Position numbers and translations under genes: made by a program. A DNA stretch of 64,000 nucleotides from GCA-020352575 sp041635475. Lineage in GTDB: Bacteria; Actinomycetota; Acidimicrobiia; Spongiisociales; JAENVV01. This document shows positions 28,023 through 35,822 of the stretch, in pieces. The stretch is taken from the NCBI GenBank assembly GCA_041635475.1, contig JBFKVA010000003.1:1-64000 (forward strand), written 5' to 3'. Numbering within the stretch: position 1 is the stretch's first letter; the number at the start of each line of letters is the position of its first letter. The notes beneath the pieces were generated by a model. It saw only the letters and a list, made by a program, of their open reading frames with translations, did not search any database and was not told the DNA's origin.

Positions 28023-29072
28023 TCACAGGCCCCGCTCGGCCCGGTCCTTCTCCTGGGCGTCGCGCGAATCGGCCAGCACGATCGCAAAGAGCCGCGACGC
28101 GTACTCCTCATCGATGCCTTGGAGCCTGGCCTCCTCCCTGATGATTGCCAGGAGCTCCTCCTCGCGATTCGGAATGAACACCGGCATCCCCCGGTCGGCC
28201 TTGACTCGGCCGATCTTGGTAGTGATGCGTCGCCGACGGGCGAGGAGTCGCACGATGTCGCGGTCGATGAGGTCGACGGCGTCGCGGAGCCGGTTGATGC
28301 CCAGCCGGTCCATGAGCACCGAGAACAGCCCAAAGTCGAGGTGCCCGTTGGGGTTGCTGGGGGCGTGCCCTGGGGACTCGTGGACCTCGATGACGACGCC
28401 CGATGCACCCACCCCCTGGGCGGCCAGAGCCAGGGGCGCCACCGAAGCGGCGTCGGCGACGGCGTGGCTCGGGAACACGATGACCGGGAGGTGGCTCATC
28501 TCCTGGATCGAGGGAACGGCAGAGATGTCGAGGGTGTCGGTTCGTTCGAACGCCCGGATGCCTCGCTCGCACAGGACGACGCTGGGGTTGCCCTCGGCCA
28601 GCACGTACTCGGCGGCCCACAACCACTCGTCGAGGGTGGCGGACGGCCCCCGCTTGAGCAGGACGGGCTTGTGCGTCTCCCCGACCGCCTTGAGGAGTTC
28701 GAAGTTCTGCATGTTCCCCGAGCCGATCTCGAGCATGTCGACGAAGGCTGCCACCGTCTCAGCGTCGCGAGGTTCGGCGATCTGGGTGACGGTCGGCAGG
28801 CTCACCGCCTCCCCGGCCTCGGCCAGCATCCGGACCCCGGTGAGGCCGAGCGGTCGGAACGACCCGGCGTCGCCGATGAGGGCAACCGTGTTGCCCCGGA
28901 GCATCCTGGCCCCGGCCCTCTGGACGGTCGCGGCGATCGCGTGGATTTGCTCCTCGGACTCGATGACGCACGGGCCGGCGATCACCGGGAACGGGTCGAA
29001 CCCGAACCGAACGTCGCCGGCCGTGACCACGGTGTCGGCCGTCTGGGCGCTTCGATGTGTCTTGCGTTCCAT
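28023..29072 (-). CDS. aroF: DAHP synthase fused to C-terminal chorismate mutase
   Basis: This 349-residue bifunctional protein opens the shikimate pathway (PEP + erythrose 4-phosphate to DAHP) and also has a chorismate mutase domain feeding Phe and Tyr. Residues 1-260 are a type I-beta DAHP synthase (PVIAGPCVIESEEQ, GSGNMQNFELLKAVG, VLLKRGPSATLDEW, VLCERGIRAFE). Residues about 265-345 are an AroQ-type mutase (RLRDAVDLIDRDIVRLLARR). The fused mutase is a known way of sensing prephenate or chorismate. ATG at 29072 has AAGGA nine bases upstream. The 200-base leader carries an attenuator described separately, so expression probably responds to aromatic amino-acid supply. Confidence 0.92.
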   Translation of the reverse strand: MERKTHRSAQTADTVVTAGDVRFGFDPFPVIAGPCVIESEEQIHAIAATVQRAGARMLRGNTVALIGDAGSFRPLGLTGVRMLAEAGEAVSLPTVTQIAEPRDAETVAAFVDMLEIGSGNMQNFELLKAVGETHKPVLLKRGPSATLDEWLWAAEYVLAEGNPSVVLCERGIRAFERTDTLDISAVPSIQEMSHLPVIVFPSHAVADAASVAPLALAAQGVGASGVVIEVHESPGHAPSNPNGHLDFGLFSVLMDRLGINRLRDAVDLIDRDIVRLLARRRRITTKIGRVKADRGMPVFIPNREEELLAIIREEARLQGIDEEYASRLFAIVLADSRDAQEKDRAERGL

Positions 29073-29109
29073 TTCATTCGGTCCTTGGTGGGGCCCCGGG
29101 AAACACGAA

Positions 29110-29131
29110 ACCCGGAGCGGTGACTCCGGGT
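29110..29131 (-). terminator. Attenuator hairpin in the aroF leader
   Basis: On the minus strand ACCCGGAG and CTCCGGGT form a perfect eight-pair stem around a six-base loop. TTTCGTGTTT follows immediately, a T-rich tract as in an intrinsic terminator. The 5' arm can instead pair with TCCGGG inside the leader-peptide gene (29178-29183), six perfect pairs. The hairpin lies 27 bases after the leader stop codon and 38 bases before the aroF start. Confidence 0.65.
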
Positions 29132-29157
29132 GTGCGATGCTCGTGCGCTGGGGCGGT

Positions 29158-29229
29158 TCAACGGCGCGTGAGATCGGCCCGGACATCCGTCCAGGTAAAC
29201 CCGACATACGCAAAGGCAACGAACCGCAT
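29158..29229 (-). CDS. Aromatic-rich leader peptide of aroF
   Basis: This 23-codon frame runs from ATG at 29229 to TGA at 29158-29160. It begins MRFVAFAYVGFTW and contains Phe at codons 3, 6 and 11, Tyr at 8 and Trp at 13: five aromatic residues in the first 13, in front of an aromatic-pathway gene. The remaining ten residues have none. A well-spaced promoter lies directly before it and an attenuator hairpin after it. I infer a regulatory leader whose slow translation under aromatic amino-acid shortage prevents termination. Confidence 0.75.
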   Translation of the reverse strand: MRFVAFAYVGFTWTDVRADLTRR

Positions 29230-29238
29230 GGGAGACGG

Positions 29239-29267
29239 AGCCTAGGGCCGACATGACCCAACGCCAA
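29239..29267 (-). promoter_or_regulatory. Promoter of the leader peptide/aroF transcript
   Basis: On the minus strand TTGGCG (29262-29267) and TAGGCT (29239-29244) are exactly 17 bases apart, and the ATG of the leader peptide is nine bases further on. No ribosome site precedes the ATG, so the leader would be translated from the very 5' end of the mRNA. Confidence 0.65.
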
Positions 29268-29271
29268 GTGC

Positions 29272-30171
29272 TCACGCCTCCTGGTAGACGGTGTCGGCGT
29301 CCTCGCTCACGACCGGGGTCAAGCGATTGAACACGAACACGAGCACAACGCCGAGGGCGGCCGCCCCCAGGGCGCTCCACTGGCTCCACGTGAAGGGGCC
29401 GAGGGTGGCGTCGGCCGCGCTCGCCCCCAGCGCGCCTTCCGGAATGAGGCGGGTGAAGTCGATGAGGAATCGCTGGATGCCGTACCACACCACCCACACG
29501 GCGAGGAGTTGCCCGTAGTGGCGTCCCTTCCACACCTTCTTGAGCAGGTAGAGCACCCCGATGAGGAGCATGGCTCCGAGCATGTCGTAGAGGCCCGTGT
29601 GATGGTACGAGGCGCACACCTCCCCCACCGGGGTACTCGACGCGTCGCAGGCCGCTTGCAGGATCGTGTGCTGGGGGGCCGGCCGGTAGCCGGGCTTGAG
29701 GCCGAACGCCAGGAACGCGTCCGATTCGGCACCGAGGTGTTCGACGATCGCCAGATCCCCGATTCGCCCCACGATCGTCCCGAGGGCCAGCCCGAACGCC
29801 GAGAAGTCGCCGAACGGCAGGAACTTGAGACCCAGCATCCTCGTTCGTACCACGCCGCCGATGATGCCGCCGAGGAACCCGCCCATGATCGAGAAGTTCC
29901 CCTGGATCGGGTTGAGCGCGGTGAGGAGGGGCACCCCGTCCACGATCGCCGCCGGGGTGGTGAAGTAGCGGGCCCCCAGCATCGCCCCGATGAGGCCCCA
30001 TGTGAGGATCGATTGGTAGCGCTCGGTGTCGTAGCCGCGTTCCCGGGCATGCCGGGTGGCGAGCATCGCCCCGGCCAGGAACCCGATGGCCGCGAAGAGC
30101 CCATGCAGCGACAGCCTCAGGGGACCGAGCTCCCAGATCGGGATCGGGGGGTACGAGATGATGGCGAGCAC
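29272..30171 (-). CDS. lgt: Prolipoprotein diacylglyceryl transferase
   Basis: This 299-residue membrane enzyme transfers diacylglycerol to the lipobox cysteine of preprolipoproteins. It opens with the typical IPIWELGPLRLSLHGLFAAIG, has GRIGDLAIVEHLG (Lgt signature, with the GRxGN motif reading GRIGD), and HHTGLYDMLGAM in the periplasmic part, plus about seven helices. The start is the GTG at 30171, six bases after a TACCCT box; a longer open frame upstream lacks Lgt character. Several lipoproteins in this window would be its substrates. GRIGD in place of GRIGN is worth noting. Confidence 0.9.
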   Translation of the reverse strand: MLAIISYPPIPIWELGPLRLSLHGLFAAIGFLAGAMLATRHARERGYDTERYQSILTWGLIGAMLGARYFTTPAAIVDGVPLLTALNPIQGNFSIMGGFLGGIIGGVVRTRMLGLKFLPFGDFSAFGLALGTIVGRIGDLAIVEHLGAESDAFLAFGLKPGYRPAPQHTILQAACDASSTPVGEVCASYHHTGLYDMLGAMLLIGVLYLLKKVWKGRHYGQLLAVWVVWYGIQRFLIDFTRLIPEGALGASAADATLGPFTWSQWSALGAAALGVVLVFVFNRLTPVVSEDADTVYQEA

Positions 30172-30177
30172 CGGGCA

Positions 30178-30183
30178 AGGGTA
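30178..30183 (-). promoter_or_regulatory. -10 box of lgt (TACCCT)
   Basis: TACCCT on the minus strand ends six bases before the GTG at 30171. The box decides the start codon, as there is no ribosome site. Confidence 0.55.
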
Positions 30184-30227
30184 GGGGCAGGAGGGTTTTG
30201 CGATGTCTCGTGTGGCGAAACCGCCGA

Positions 30228-30233
30228 TACGCT
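30228..30233 (+). promoter_or_regulatory. -10 box of alpha/beta hydrolase gene (TACGCT)
   Basis: TACGCT ends six bases before the ATG at 30240. Confidence 0.55.
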
Positions 30234-30239
30234 CCTGAC

Positions 30240-31109
30240 ATGGCGACGGCACGGAAGGTGGGTACGATCGGGGTCCCGGTGGCGGTGGGAGCCGCCGCGT
30301 TCGTGGGCTTCCCACGGTGGCTCCGTCGCAAGTTCGTGCCCCCTCGCCGCGACCAACCCCACACTCCCGAAGACGTCGGGCTCGACGCCGAGGAGGTCTG
30401 GCTCACCGCCATCGATGGCGCGTCGCTCAGGGCGTGGCACATCCCCCGGCCGGGTCCGGCCCCGCTGCTCGTCGTCATCCACGGCTGGGGCGGCAACGCC
30501 AGCCTCATGCTGCCGATCGCTCCCATCCTCCACGGGGCCGGCTACTCACTCGTCCTGCTCGACGCCCGGAACCACGGCGCGTCCGACCAGGCGGACCACA
30601 TGTCCATGCCCCGGTTCGCCCAGGACATCGACGTCGCCCTCGACTGGGCCTCCGAACTCCCGCACGTGACCGCCCTCGGCCTCCTCGGGCATTCCATCGG
30701 GGCCGGCGCCTCGATCCTCGTGGCGTCGCGGCGTGCCGACCTGGCGGCGGTGGTGGCGGTCGGTGCGTTCTCCCACCCGTGGGAACTCATGCGCGAAGCC
30801 TCGCCGGTGGCTCGCCTCCCCCGCCTCGTGCAGTGGGCGATCATCCGGACGATGGAGCGCGTCATCGGCCAGACCCTCGATGACATCGCTCCCCGGACGC
30901 GGATCCGCCAGGCGACCTGCCCGATCATGCTCGTCCACGGGGGTCGGGACCAAGTGATCTCCCACCGCGACTTCGATGAGCTCTCACGGCTCTCCCCTCC
31001 CGGCTCCGAGGCGCTCCTCGTGCCCGACGCCGTCCACGACCGCCTTGAGGAGTATGTGCCGGAACTGCCACACGTCATCGGCTTCCTCGCCAAGCACCTG
31101 CGCCGGTGA
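30240..31109 (+). CDS. Alpha/beta hydrolase with N-terminal membrane segment
   Basis: This 289-residue serine hydrolase has an N-terminal hydrophobic stretch (GVPVAVGAAAFVGF), the oxyanion region VIHGWGGNASLM, the nucleophile elbow GHSIG and a late aspartate-histidine pair (GGRDQVISHRDF and DAVHDRLEE). It resembles family members described as cephalosporin deacetylase- or YqkD-like, but the substrate cannot be inferred. It abuts the convergent membrane-protein gene with no intervening base, the two stops forming TGATCA. Confidence 0.8.
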   Translation: MATARKVGTIGVPVAVGAAAFVGFPRWLRRKFVPPRRDQPHTPEDVGLDAEEVWLTAIDGASLRAWHIPRPGPAPLLVVIHGWGGNASLMLPIAPILHGAGYSLVLLDARNHGASDQADHMSMPRFAQDIDVALDWASELPHVTALGLLGHSIGAGASILVASRRADLAAVVAVGAFSHPWELMREASPVARLPRLVQWAIIRTMERVIGQTLDDIAPRTRIRQATCPIMLVHGGRDQVISHRDFDELSRLSPPGSEALLVPDAVHDRLEEYVPELPHVIGFLAKHLRR

Positions 31110-31928
31110 TCACAGGTCGATCGTACGCCCCTTGGCGCGACGCCGGGTGTCCGTTCGCTTCGTGAACGTCTCCCGGATGTCATTGATGACGTCGACCACC
31201 GAGTCGGTGCTCGGCGGTGGTCCCCCGGCGACGGCGTCGAGGGCGCGCTCCATCGCCCCCTCCACGTTGTTCGTCCACACCCGGGGAGCGGCCACCGCCA
31301 CGATCGCCCCGATCACGAGCAGGGGGAGGAAGAGGTAGATCCAGGCCCACGGCTGGGAGGCGGCGATGGTGAGCGCCGTTGCCCCACCCACGCCCACGAG
31401 CCCGAAGCCACCGAGGATGCCCGCCGCCGCGCCCCGCTGGTAGCTCCCCGATGCCCGCATCGAGACATTCACCCCTCCGGGCACCGGCGTGTGCACGACC
31501 TCGATGGCGCCCGTTCCGCGCAGGTCCTTGCCGCCTGCGTTGAGGCCCAGGCCCGCCCGGATGTTGGCCAGGGTGCGAGGGTCCTTCTCCCACACCTCGA
31601 GCTCGCCGTGCCGGCGCCGCACCCGCATGCCTTCGGCCCTGCCGAGCCACTCCCGGGTCCGGGCTGCCACCTCGGACGGGTCCCCCGGGATGAGCCGGGC
31701 CGCAGCGATCTCCCCGGGAATGAGGCCCCGTCTCGTCGTGGAGTGGCTCGTCGAAAGCTCGAGGGCTATCGCCGCCGAGACCTCCTCGGGAGCCACCCCG
31801 AGTTCGGACGCGATCCGGACGACATCCTCGGTTGAGAACGACTCCGTCTCATCGGCCTCCGCCTCCACGGCGCGGGCGATGATCCGCTCCACCTGCTTTC
31901 GATTGAACCGCATGCCACCTGTTGTCAT
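31110..31928 (-). CDS. Two-helix membrane protein of unknown function
   Basis: I do not recognise this 272-residue protein. Residues 1-70 are a charged helical domain (FNRKQVERIIARAVEAEADE, then SEDVVRIASELGV-like helices). The middle is soluble with beta character, two hydrophobic helices follow near residues 165-215 (GGFGLVGVGGATALTIA and WIYLFLPLLVIGAIVAV), and the C-terminus is basic. GGAGG six bases before the ATG at 31928 is one of the few strong ribosome sites here. It starts one base after the penicillin-acylase gene ends, so the two form an operon. Confidence 0.7.
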   Translation of the reverse strand: MTTGGMRFNRKQVERIIARAVEAEADETESFSTEDVVRIASELGVAPEEVSAAIALELSTSHSTTRRGLIPGEIAAARLIPGDPSEVAARTREWLGRAEGMRVRRRHGELEVWEKDPRTLANIRAGLGLNAGGKDLRGTGAIEVVHTPVPGGVNVSMRASGSYQRGAAAGILGGFGLVGVGGATALTIAASQPWAWIYLFLPLLVIGAIVAVAAPRVWTNNVEGAMERALDAVAGGPPPSTDSVVDVINDIRETFTKRTDTRRRAKGRTIDL

Positions 31929-31929
31929 G

Positions 31930-34416
31930 TCAACCTCCGGGGACGAGCACGAGCACGCCGGCTGCCGCCGCATTCACCTGCTCTTCGGACCACCGCATCG
32001 GGTGGTACTCGCCAGTCTCCCACTTCGGAGCGAAGTCGACGTAGTGATCGTGGAATGCGTGTCCGGACTGGCCCGTCGTGTGGATGGTACGACTCGCGGT
32101 GAAGTCGGCGAGGTCGACGATCATGCGCATCGACGGTGACCAGGTCACTTCGAACGACCCCGGGCTCCAGCTGGTGGCGTTGACGACCGACGACGTCCCG
32201 CCGGGCTGGAAGCCTCCCCGGTTGAAGAGGGCCTCGATCGGTGCGATGCCCGACTGGCCGAGGGACTGGTTCTCGAAGGTCGTCGTGTGCAGGTCGCCCC
32301 AGCGCCACCGTTGCGGGTCGCTCCCCAACCGCCCGGCGACGGTCTCCCACCCTCCGGCAAGGGAGGCGGCAAGGATGTCGTCCCTCTCCTCCACGTCCGG
32401 CGTTGCGGCGTCGTCCCACCAGGGGTCCGTCGGGGTCGCCATCAGGGAACGAACGACGGTGAACCAGCGCCCGCCGCCCCCTGGCCACGCCACCTCCGGA
32501 AGCTCATCGCGAAACGTGCGAGCCATGATCTGTTCCCACACCGCGTAGAACAGCGCGGCCGGGGCCGAGTCCGAGCTCGCCTGGAACGCCTCGTCACCGG
32601 TGGTCCACTCGACGAGGAGATCCTGGGCCGCAGCGACGGGGCCGTCGCCGGGGACGCCCAGGAGCGTCGGGATCACCTCGGCGGCAAAGGGGTCGTATCC
32701 GTCGAGTTGGAGCTGCGCGAACATGACCGCGGTCAGGGGTCGCTCCGAGCTCCCCAGGACGTCGTAGATCCGGGTGCCGCGGTATCCGTGGGCGAAGTCG
32801 ACACCGAGGTAGGGGCCGTCGCTGGGGCGCCACGGCGGCTGGTTGGCGGTGGCGATGATGCCGCTGGCCGGGTTGAACGACGTCGGCAGGTCCTCGAACG
32901 GCACCCATCCGATCCAATCGGTGTCGGTTGTCCAGCCGATCGACGGGTACTCGCCGCCGGGGCTTCTCCGGACCGGGATGGTCCCGGGGACCTGGTACCC
33001 GATGTTCCCGTCGACGTCGGCGTAGACGATGTTCTGCGACGCGATGTCCCACAGCCGGACGGCCGCCCGGAACTCGTCCCAGTTGGTGGCCCGATTGATG
33101 CCGAGGATCGCCGACAGCAGGGTCGACGGCCGCAGCGCCGCCCACTGGAGTGCCACCACGAACCGATCGGGAACCTCACCCACGGCGGCCGCGTAGTCCT
33201 GGTCGGCGGGTCCGTAGATGCCGGTGACCACCGGCCCGTGCCGGGTGGACCGCACCTCGATCTCCACCGGGTCGGCACCCGCCACGACGATCGTCTCCGA
33301 CCTGGTCTCGACGGAATGCCACACCCCGTCGACCTCGTACTCGTCGGGGTTGGCGGGGTTCACCTTCTCGATGAAGAGGTCCATGGTGTCCGGGCCGAAG
33401 TTGGTCACGCCCCAAGCGATCCGGTCGTTGTGGCCGATGATGACCCCCGGGACGCCGGCGAACGAGAACCCGGTGAGATGCGTGCCGCAGGCGTCACAGT
33501 GGAGCGAGTTCTCGAACCAGATCGAGGGCATCTGCACGGCCAGGTGGGGGTCATCGGCGAGCAGCGGCAGTCCGCTGGCCGTGTGGGTGCCGGACACGAC
33601 CCAGTTGTTCGAGCCGATGCCGAGTCCGGTCGGGCCGAGGAGGGCGGCCAGGCGCTTCTCCTTCTCGACGAGATCGTCGAGCGCGGGACGGATGGCTGCC
33701 ATGAGGGCCGAGGACGCCGGCTGCGGGAGCCGGCTTCCGGACCCACCCAAGGTGGTGAGCTTGTCGTCGGGGAAGGCGGGGAAGAGCTGGCTCGCACGCT
33801 CGAACCCCACCGCGGCGGCCGCCGCCGCCCGTTCGATCTCCTCGTCCATGTTGCTTCGGAGTTCCCAGGCCATCATCCGGGCCCAGGTGAGGGTGTCGAT
33901 CGGTTCCCAGGGCTCCGGCACGTACCCCCGGTTCTGCAGGGCGAGGACGGCGTACTCGAGGGAGAGCTGCGACGGCGAACGGGAGGCGATGTAGGCGTTG
34001 ACCCCCTCGGCGTAGGCGGCGAGGACGTCCCTGTTCTCCTGGGGTGCCGCAGCCAGCTCCGCCTGGGCCAGCGCCGTGAACCCGAGCGACCGCAGGAAGA
34101 TGTCGGTGTCGAGTTGGCTTTCGCCGAACATCTCGGAGAGGCGGCCCTGGCCGATGTGGCGCCAGAAGTCCATCTGCCAGAACCGCTCCTGGGCGTGCAC
34201 ATACCCCTGGGCGAAGTAGAGATCGTGCTCGTTCTCGGCGTAGACATGGGGGACCCCGTCGGTGTCGCGCACGACCTTCACCTCGGCCGAGATGCCGCGC
34301 ACGGCCACCCTCCCGTCGATCATCGGGAACGATCGTCTGCTCAGCCAGATTCCACCGAGCGAGAGAACGAGGGCGAGGATGAGCAGGGCGAAGGAGAGGC
34401 GCTTGAGAGACCGCAT
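31930..34416 (-). CDS. Penicillin-acylase-family N-terminal-nucleophile hydrolase
   Basis: This 828-residue exported or membrane-anchored enzyme belongs to the penicillin amidase (S45) family, which cleaves amide bonds of beta-lactams, N-acyl homoserine lactones or other acyl-amino compounds after self-processing. Residues 8-26 form a signal or anchor helix. The alpha-subunit region includes RDTDGVPHVYAENEHDLYFA and RFWQMDFWRHIGQGRLSEMFG. The catalytic serine is the S of IGSNNWVVSG, which would become the new N-terminus after autocleavage. Length is complete. The substrate is unknown. It is co-transcribed with the downstream membrane protein. Confidence 0.85.
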   Translation of the reverse strand: MRSLKRLSFALLILALVLSLGGIWLSRRSFPMIDGRVAVRGISAEVKVVRDTDGVPHVYAENEHDLYFAQGYVHAQERFWQMDFWRHIGQGRLSEMFGESQLDTDIFLRSLGFTALAQAELAAAPQENRDVLAAYAEGVNAYIASRSPSQLSLEYAVLALQNRGYVPEPWEPIDTLTWARMMAWELRSNMDEEIERAAAAAAVGFERASQLFPAFPDDKLTTLGGSGSRLPQPASSALMAAIRPALDDLVEKEKRLAALLGPTGLGIGSNNWVVSGTHTASGLPLLADDPHLAVQMPSIWFENSLHCDACGTHLTGFSFAGVPGVIIGHNDRIAWGVTNFGPDTMDLFIEKVNPANPDEYEVDGVWHSVETRSETIVVAGADPVEIEVRSTRHGPVVTGIYGPADQDYAAAVGEVPDRFVVALQWAALRPSTLLSAILGINRATNWDEFRAAVRLWDIASQNIVYADVDGNIGYQVPGTIPVRRSPGGEYPSIGWTTDTDWIGWVPFEDLPTSFNPASGIIATANQPPWRPSDGPYLGVDFAHGYRGTRIYDVLGSSERPLTAVMFAQLQLDGYDPFAAEVIPTLLGVPGDGPVAAAQDLLVEWTTGDEAFQASSDSAPAALFYAVWEQIMARTFRDELPEVAWPGGGGRWFTVVRSLMATPTDPWWDDAATPDVEERDDILAASLAGGWETVAGRLGSDPQRWRWGDLHTTTFENQSLGQSGIAPIEALFNRGGFQPGGTSSVVNATSWSPGSFEVTWSPSMRMIVDLADFTASRTIHTTGQSGHAFHDHYVDFAPKWETGEYHPMRWSEEQVNAAAAGVLVLVPGG

Positions 34417-34423
34417 GGCCGGC

Positions 34424-34429
34424 AGGTTA
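34424..34429 (-). promoter_or_regulatory. -10 box of penicillin-acylase gene (TAACCT)
   Basis: TAACCT on the minus strand ends seven bases before the ATG at 34416. The surrounding CCTAACCTGC also precedes gnd. Confidence 0.55.
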
Positions 34430-34464
34430 GGTCTGCCACTCCGCCGGGGCGTCGACGACAGCCG

Positions 34465-35559
34465 TCAGTGGCCGGTCCCGAACATGGCGTTGTTGATGAT
34501 GACGAGGAAGTAGACGAGCACCGCCAGCGTGGCGAGCACGACGATCACCTCCGTCTTGCCCGCGCGGATCCGCGGACGCCCCCCGGACAGGAACGCGAAC
34601 GTCAGGATGGCACCGGCCACGACCACGGCCATGATCGGGGCGACGGCATGGAAGGTGAGCAGGATCGTCCCCAACGAGACCACGAGCCCGCCGATGGCCA
34701 GGAGCACGAGTGCCGGGAAGATGTAGCCGGTGGCGAGGCGCTTGCGGACGGCAAGCGCTGCGTCTCGTTCGGAGCCTTCGAGCCCGGCGGGGACGGCCGC
34801 GGCCTGGGCGATCATGCCGACGAGGGCGCCGACCACCGCCCCACCCCCGATGGCGGTGAGGAAGGCCACGCCGACCGGGACATGGACGAGGGATTCGTCG
34901 AGGGCGTCGACGGAGCCAGTTCCCGTGACGAACGCGCCGAGCGCCGCCCCCAGGACGCCGCCACTTCCGATCCCCACGAGCGCCATGACCACCGGGTGGT
35001 GCTCGGTGCCGAAGTTGCGATCGAAGGCGGCCGGAAGACCAACCGCTCCCTTGGCGATGACGATGCCGGCCACGGCCATGATCGCGGCGAACGCGATGAT
35101 CCCACCACTGCGGCCGACGGTGACCGTGACGGCTTCATCGGTGACGCCCACGGCGTCGAAGGTCGAGGAGATCCCGTACACGGCCGCCACGAACCCACCG
35201 AGCGCTCCCATGAACCCGCCCAGGCGCAGCCCCTGGCGCAGCCGGGCCCCGATGAGCGGCGGGTCGATCGGGTCCGCGTCGTCGGGTATCTCCACCACGA
35301 CCGGGGTCGGGACGACGGCGGTGGCGGCGGGGGCAGCCTTCGCAACGGGAGCCGGGGCCGACGCGGCAGCAGCCACCTTGGTCGCGGCCGGGGCCGCAGC
35401 CGGGCCGCCGCCCTGGATCGCCCCCCCACCACCCCAGGCTTGGAGCACGTCATCGACGCCCACGCCCTGGGCGGTGGCGCGGGCGCTGGCGGAGCGCAGC
35501 ACGAGTTGGTCGGGGACGCCCGGCAGGGCGGCTCCGGCGGCGGCGAGGAAGTCACTCAT
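34465..35559 (-). CDS. Multi-helix membrane protein with Ala/Pro-rich linker
   Basis: I do not recognise this 364-residue protein. Residues 1-45 form a small domain (LRSASARATAQGVGVDDVLQ) that loosely resembles the peripheral-subunit (E3)-binding fold of 2-oxo acid dehydrogenase E2 proteins. A 50-residue Ala/Pro linker follows, then about seven hydrophobic helices from residue 110 to the end (LGGFMGALGGFVAAVYG, IIAFAAIMAVAGIVIA and others). It lies between the penicillin-acylase gene and the oxidase cluster. Function unknown. Confidence 0.65.
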   Translation of the reverse strand: MSDFLAAAGAALPGVPDQLVLRSASARATAQGVGVDDVLQAWGGGGAIQGGGPAAAPAATKVAAAASAPAPVAKAAPAATAVVPTPVVVEIPDDADPIDPPLIGARLRQGLRLGGFMGALGGFVAAVYGISSTFDAVGVTDEAVTVTVGRSGGIIAFAAIMAVAGIVIAKGAVGLPAAFDRNFGTEHHPVVMALVGIGSGGVLGAALGAFVTGTGSVDALDESLVHVPVGVAFLTAIGGGAVVGALVGMIAQAAAVPAGLEGSERDAALAVRKRLATGYIFPALVLLAIGGLVVSLGTILLTFHAVAPIMAVVVAGAILTFAFLSGGRPRIRAGKTEVIVVLATLAVLVYFLVIINNAMFGTGH

Positions 35560-35568
35560 CGGAGCTGC

Positions 35569-35574
35569 ATCCTA
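35569..35574 (-). promoter_or_regulatory. -10 box of the linker membrane-protein gene (TAGGAT)
   Basis: TAGGAT on the minus strand ends nine bases before the ATG at 35559. It lies just past the stop of the 54-residue protein gene. Confidence 0.45.
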
Positions 35575-35621
35575 GCCATACCGACCCGGCCCGCCCCTGC
35601 GCGCCGACCCCCCATGTGCGC

Positions 35622-35786
35622 CTATTCGTCGCGCCTGCCCGGGCGGTCGCGTTCGCCCTTGCGGCTGGCCGCGGCCCTGGCCTTGGCCTGCCTCTCGGCG
35701 TAGCGCAGCCCGACGAACCCCACGACCACCGGGATCGCGAAGTAGAGGAACTCGTCCCACCCACCCTGGTGCGCGAAGACCAACAT
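35622..35786 (-). CDS. 54-residue single-helix membrane protein next to the oxidase operon
   Basis: This short frame encodes MLVFAHQGGWDEFLYFAIP, a hydrophobic helix (VVVGFVGLRYA) and a strongly basic, Arg/Lys-rich tail. One membrane helix with a positive C-terminus suggests an inner-membrane subunit with a cytoplasmic tail. A -10 box (TAGCCT) lies eight bases before the ATG. It follows the ctaG-lipoprotein end of the caa3 cluster in the same direction, so a small accessory of the oxidase is a fair inference. There is no direct evidence for function. Confidence 0.6.
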   Translation of the reverse strand: MLVFAHQGGWDEFLYFAIPVVVGFVGLRYAERQAKARAAASRKGERDRPGRRDE

Positions 35787-35794
35787 CGAGGTAC

Positions 35795-35800
35795 AGGCTA
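35795..35800 (-). promoter_or_regulatory. -10 box of the 54-residue protein gene (TAGCCT)
   Basis: TAGCCT on the minus strand ends eight bases before the ATG at 35786. Confidence 0.45.
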
Positions 35801-35822
35801 GGTGGCACCGAGACCCTCCCGA

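Noticed and set aside
32287..35703. A 1138-codon open frame on the plus strand opposite the penicillin acylase and membrane-protein genes
   Set aside because: It is antisense to genes with clear family motifs. In very GC-rich DNA the third-position bias keeps opposite frames open. Its translation is Arg/His/Gly-rich and resembles no family.
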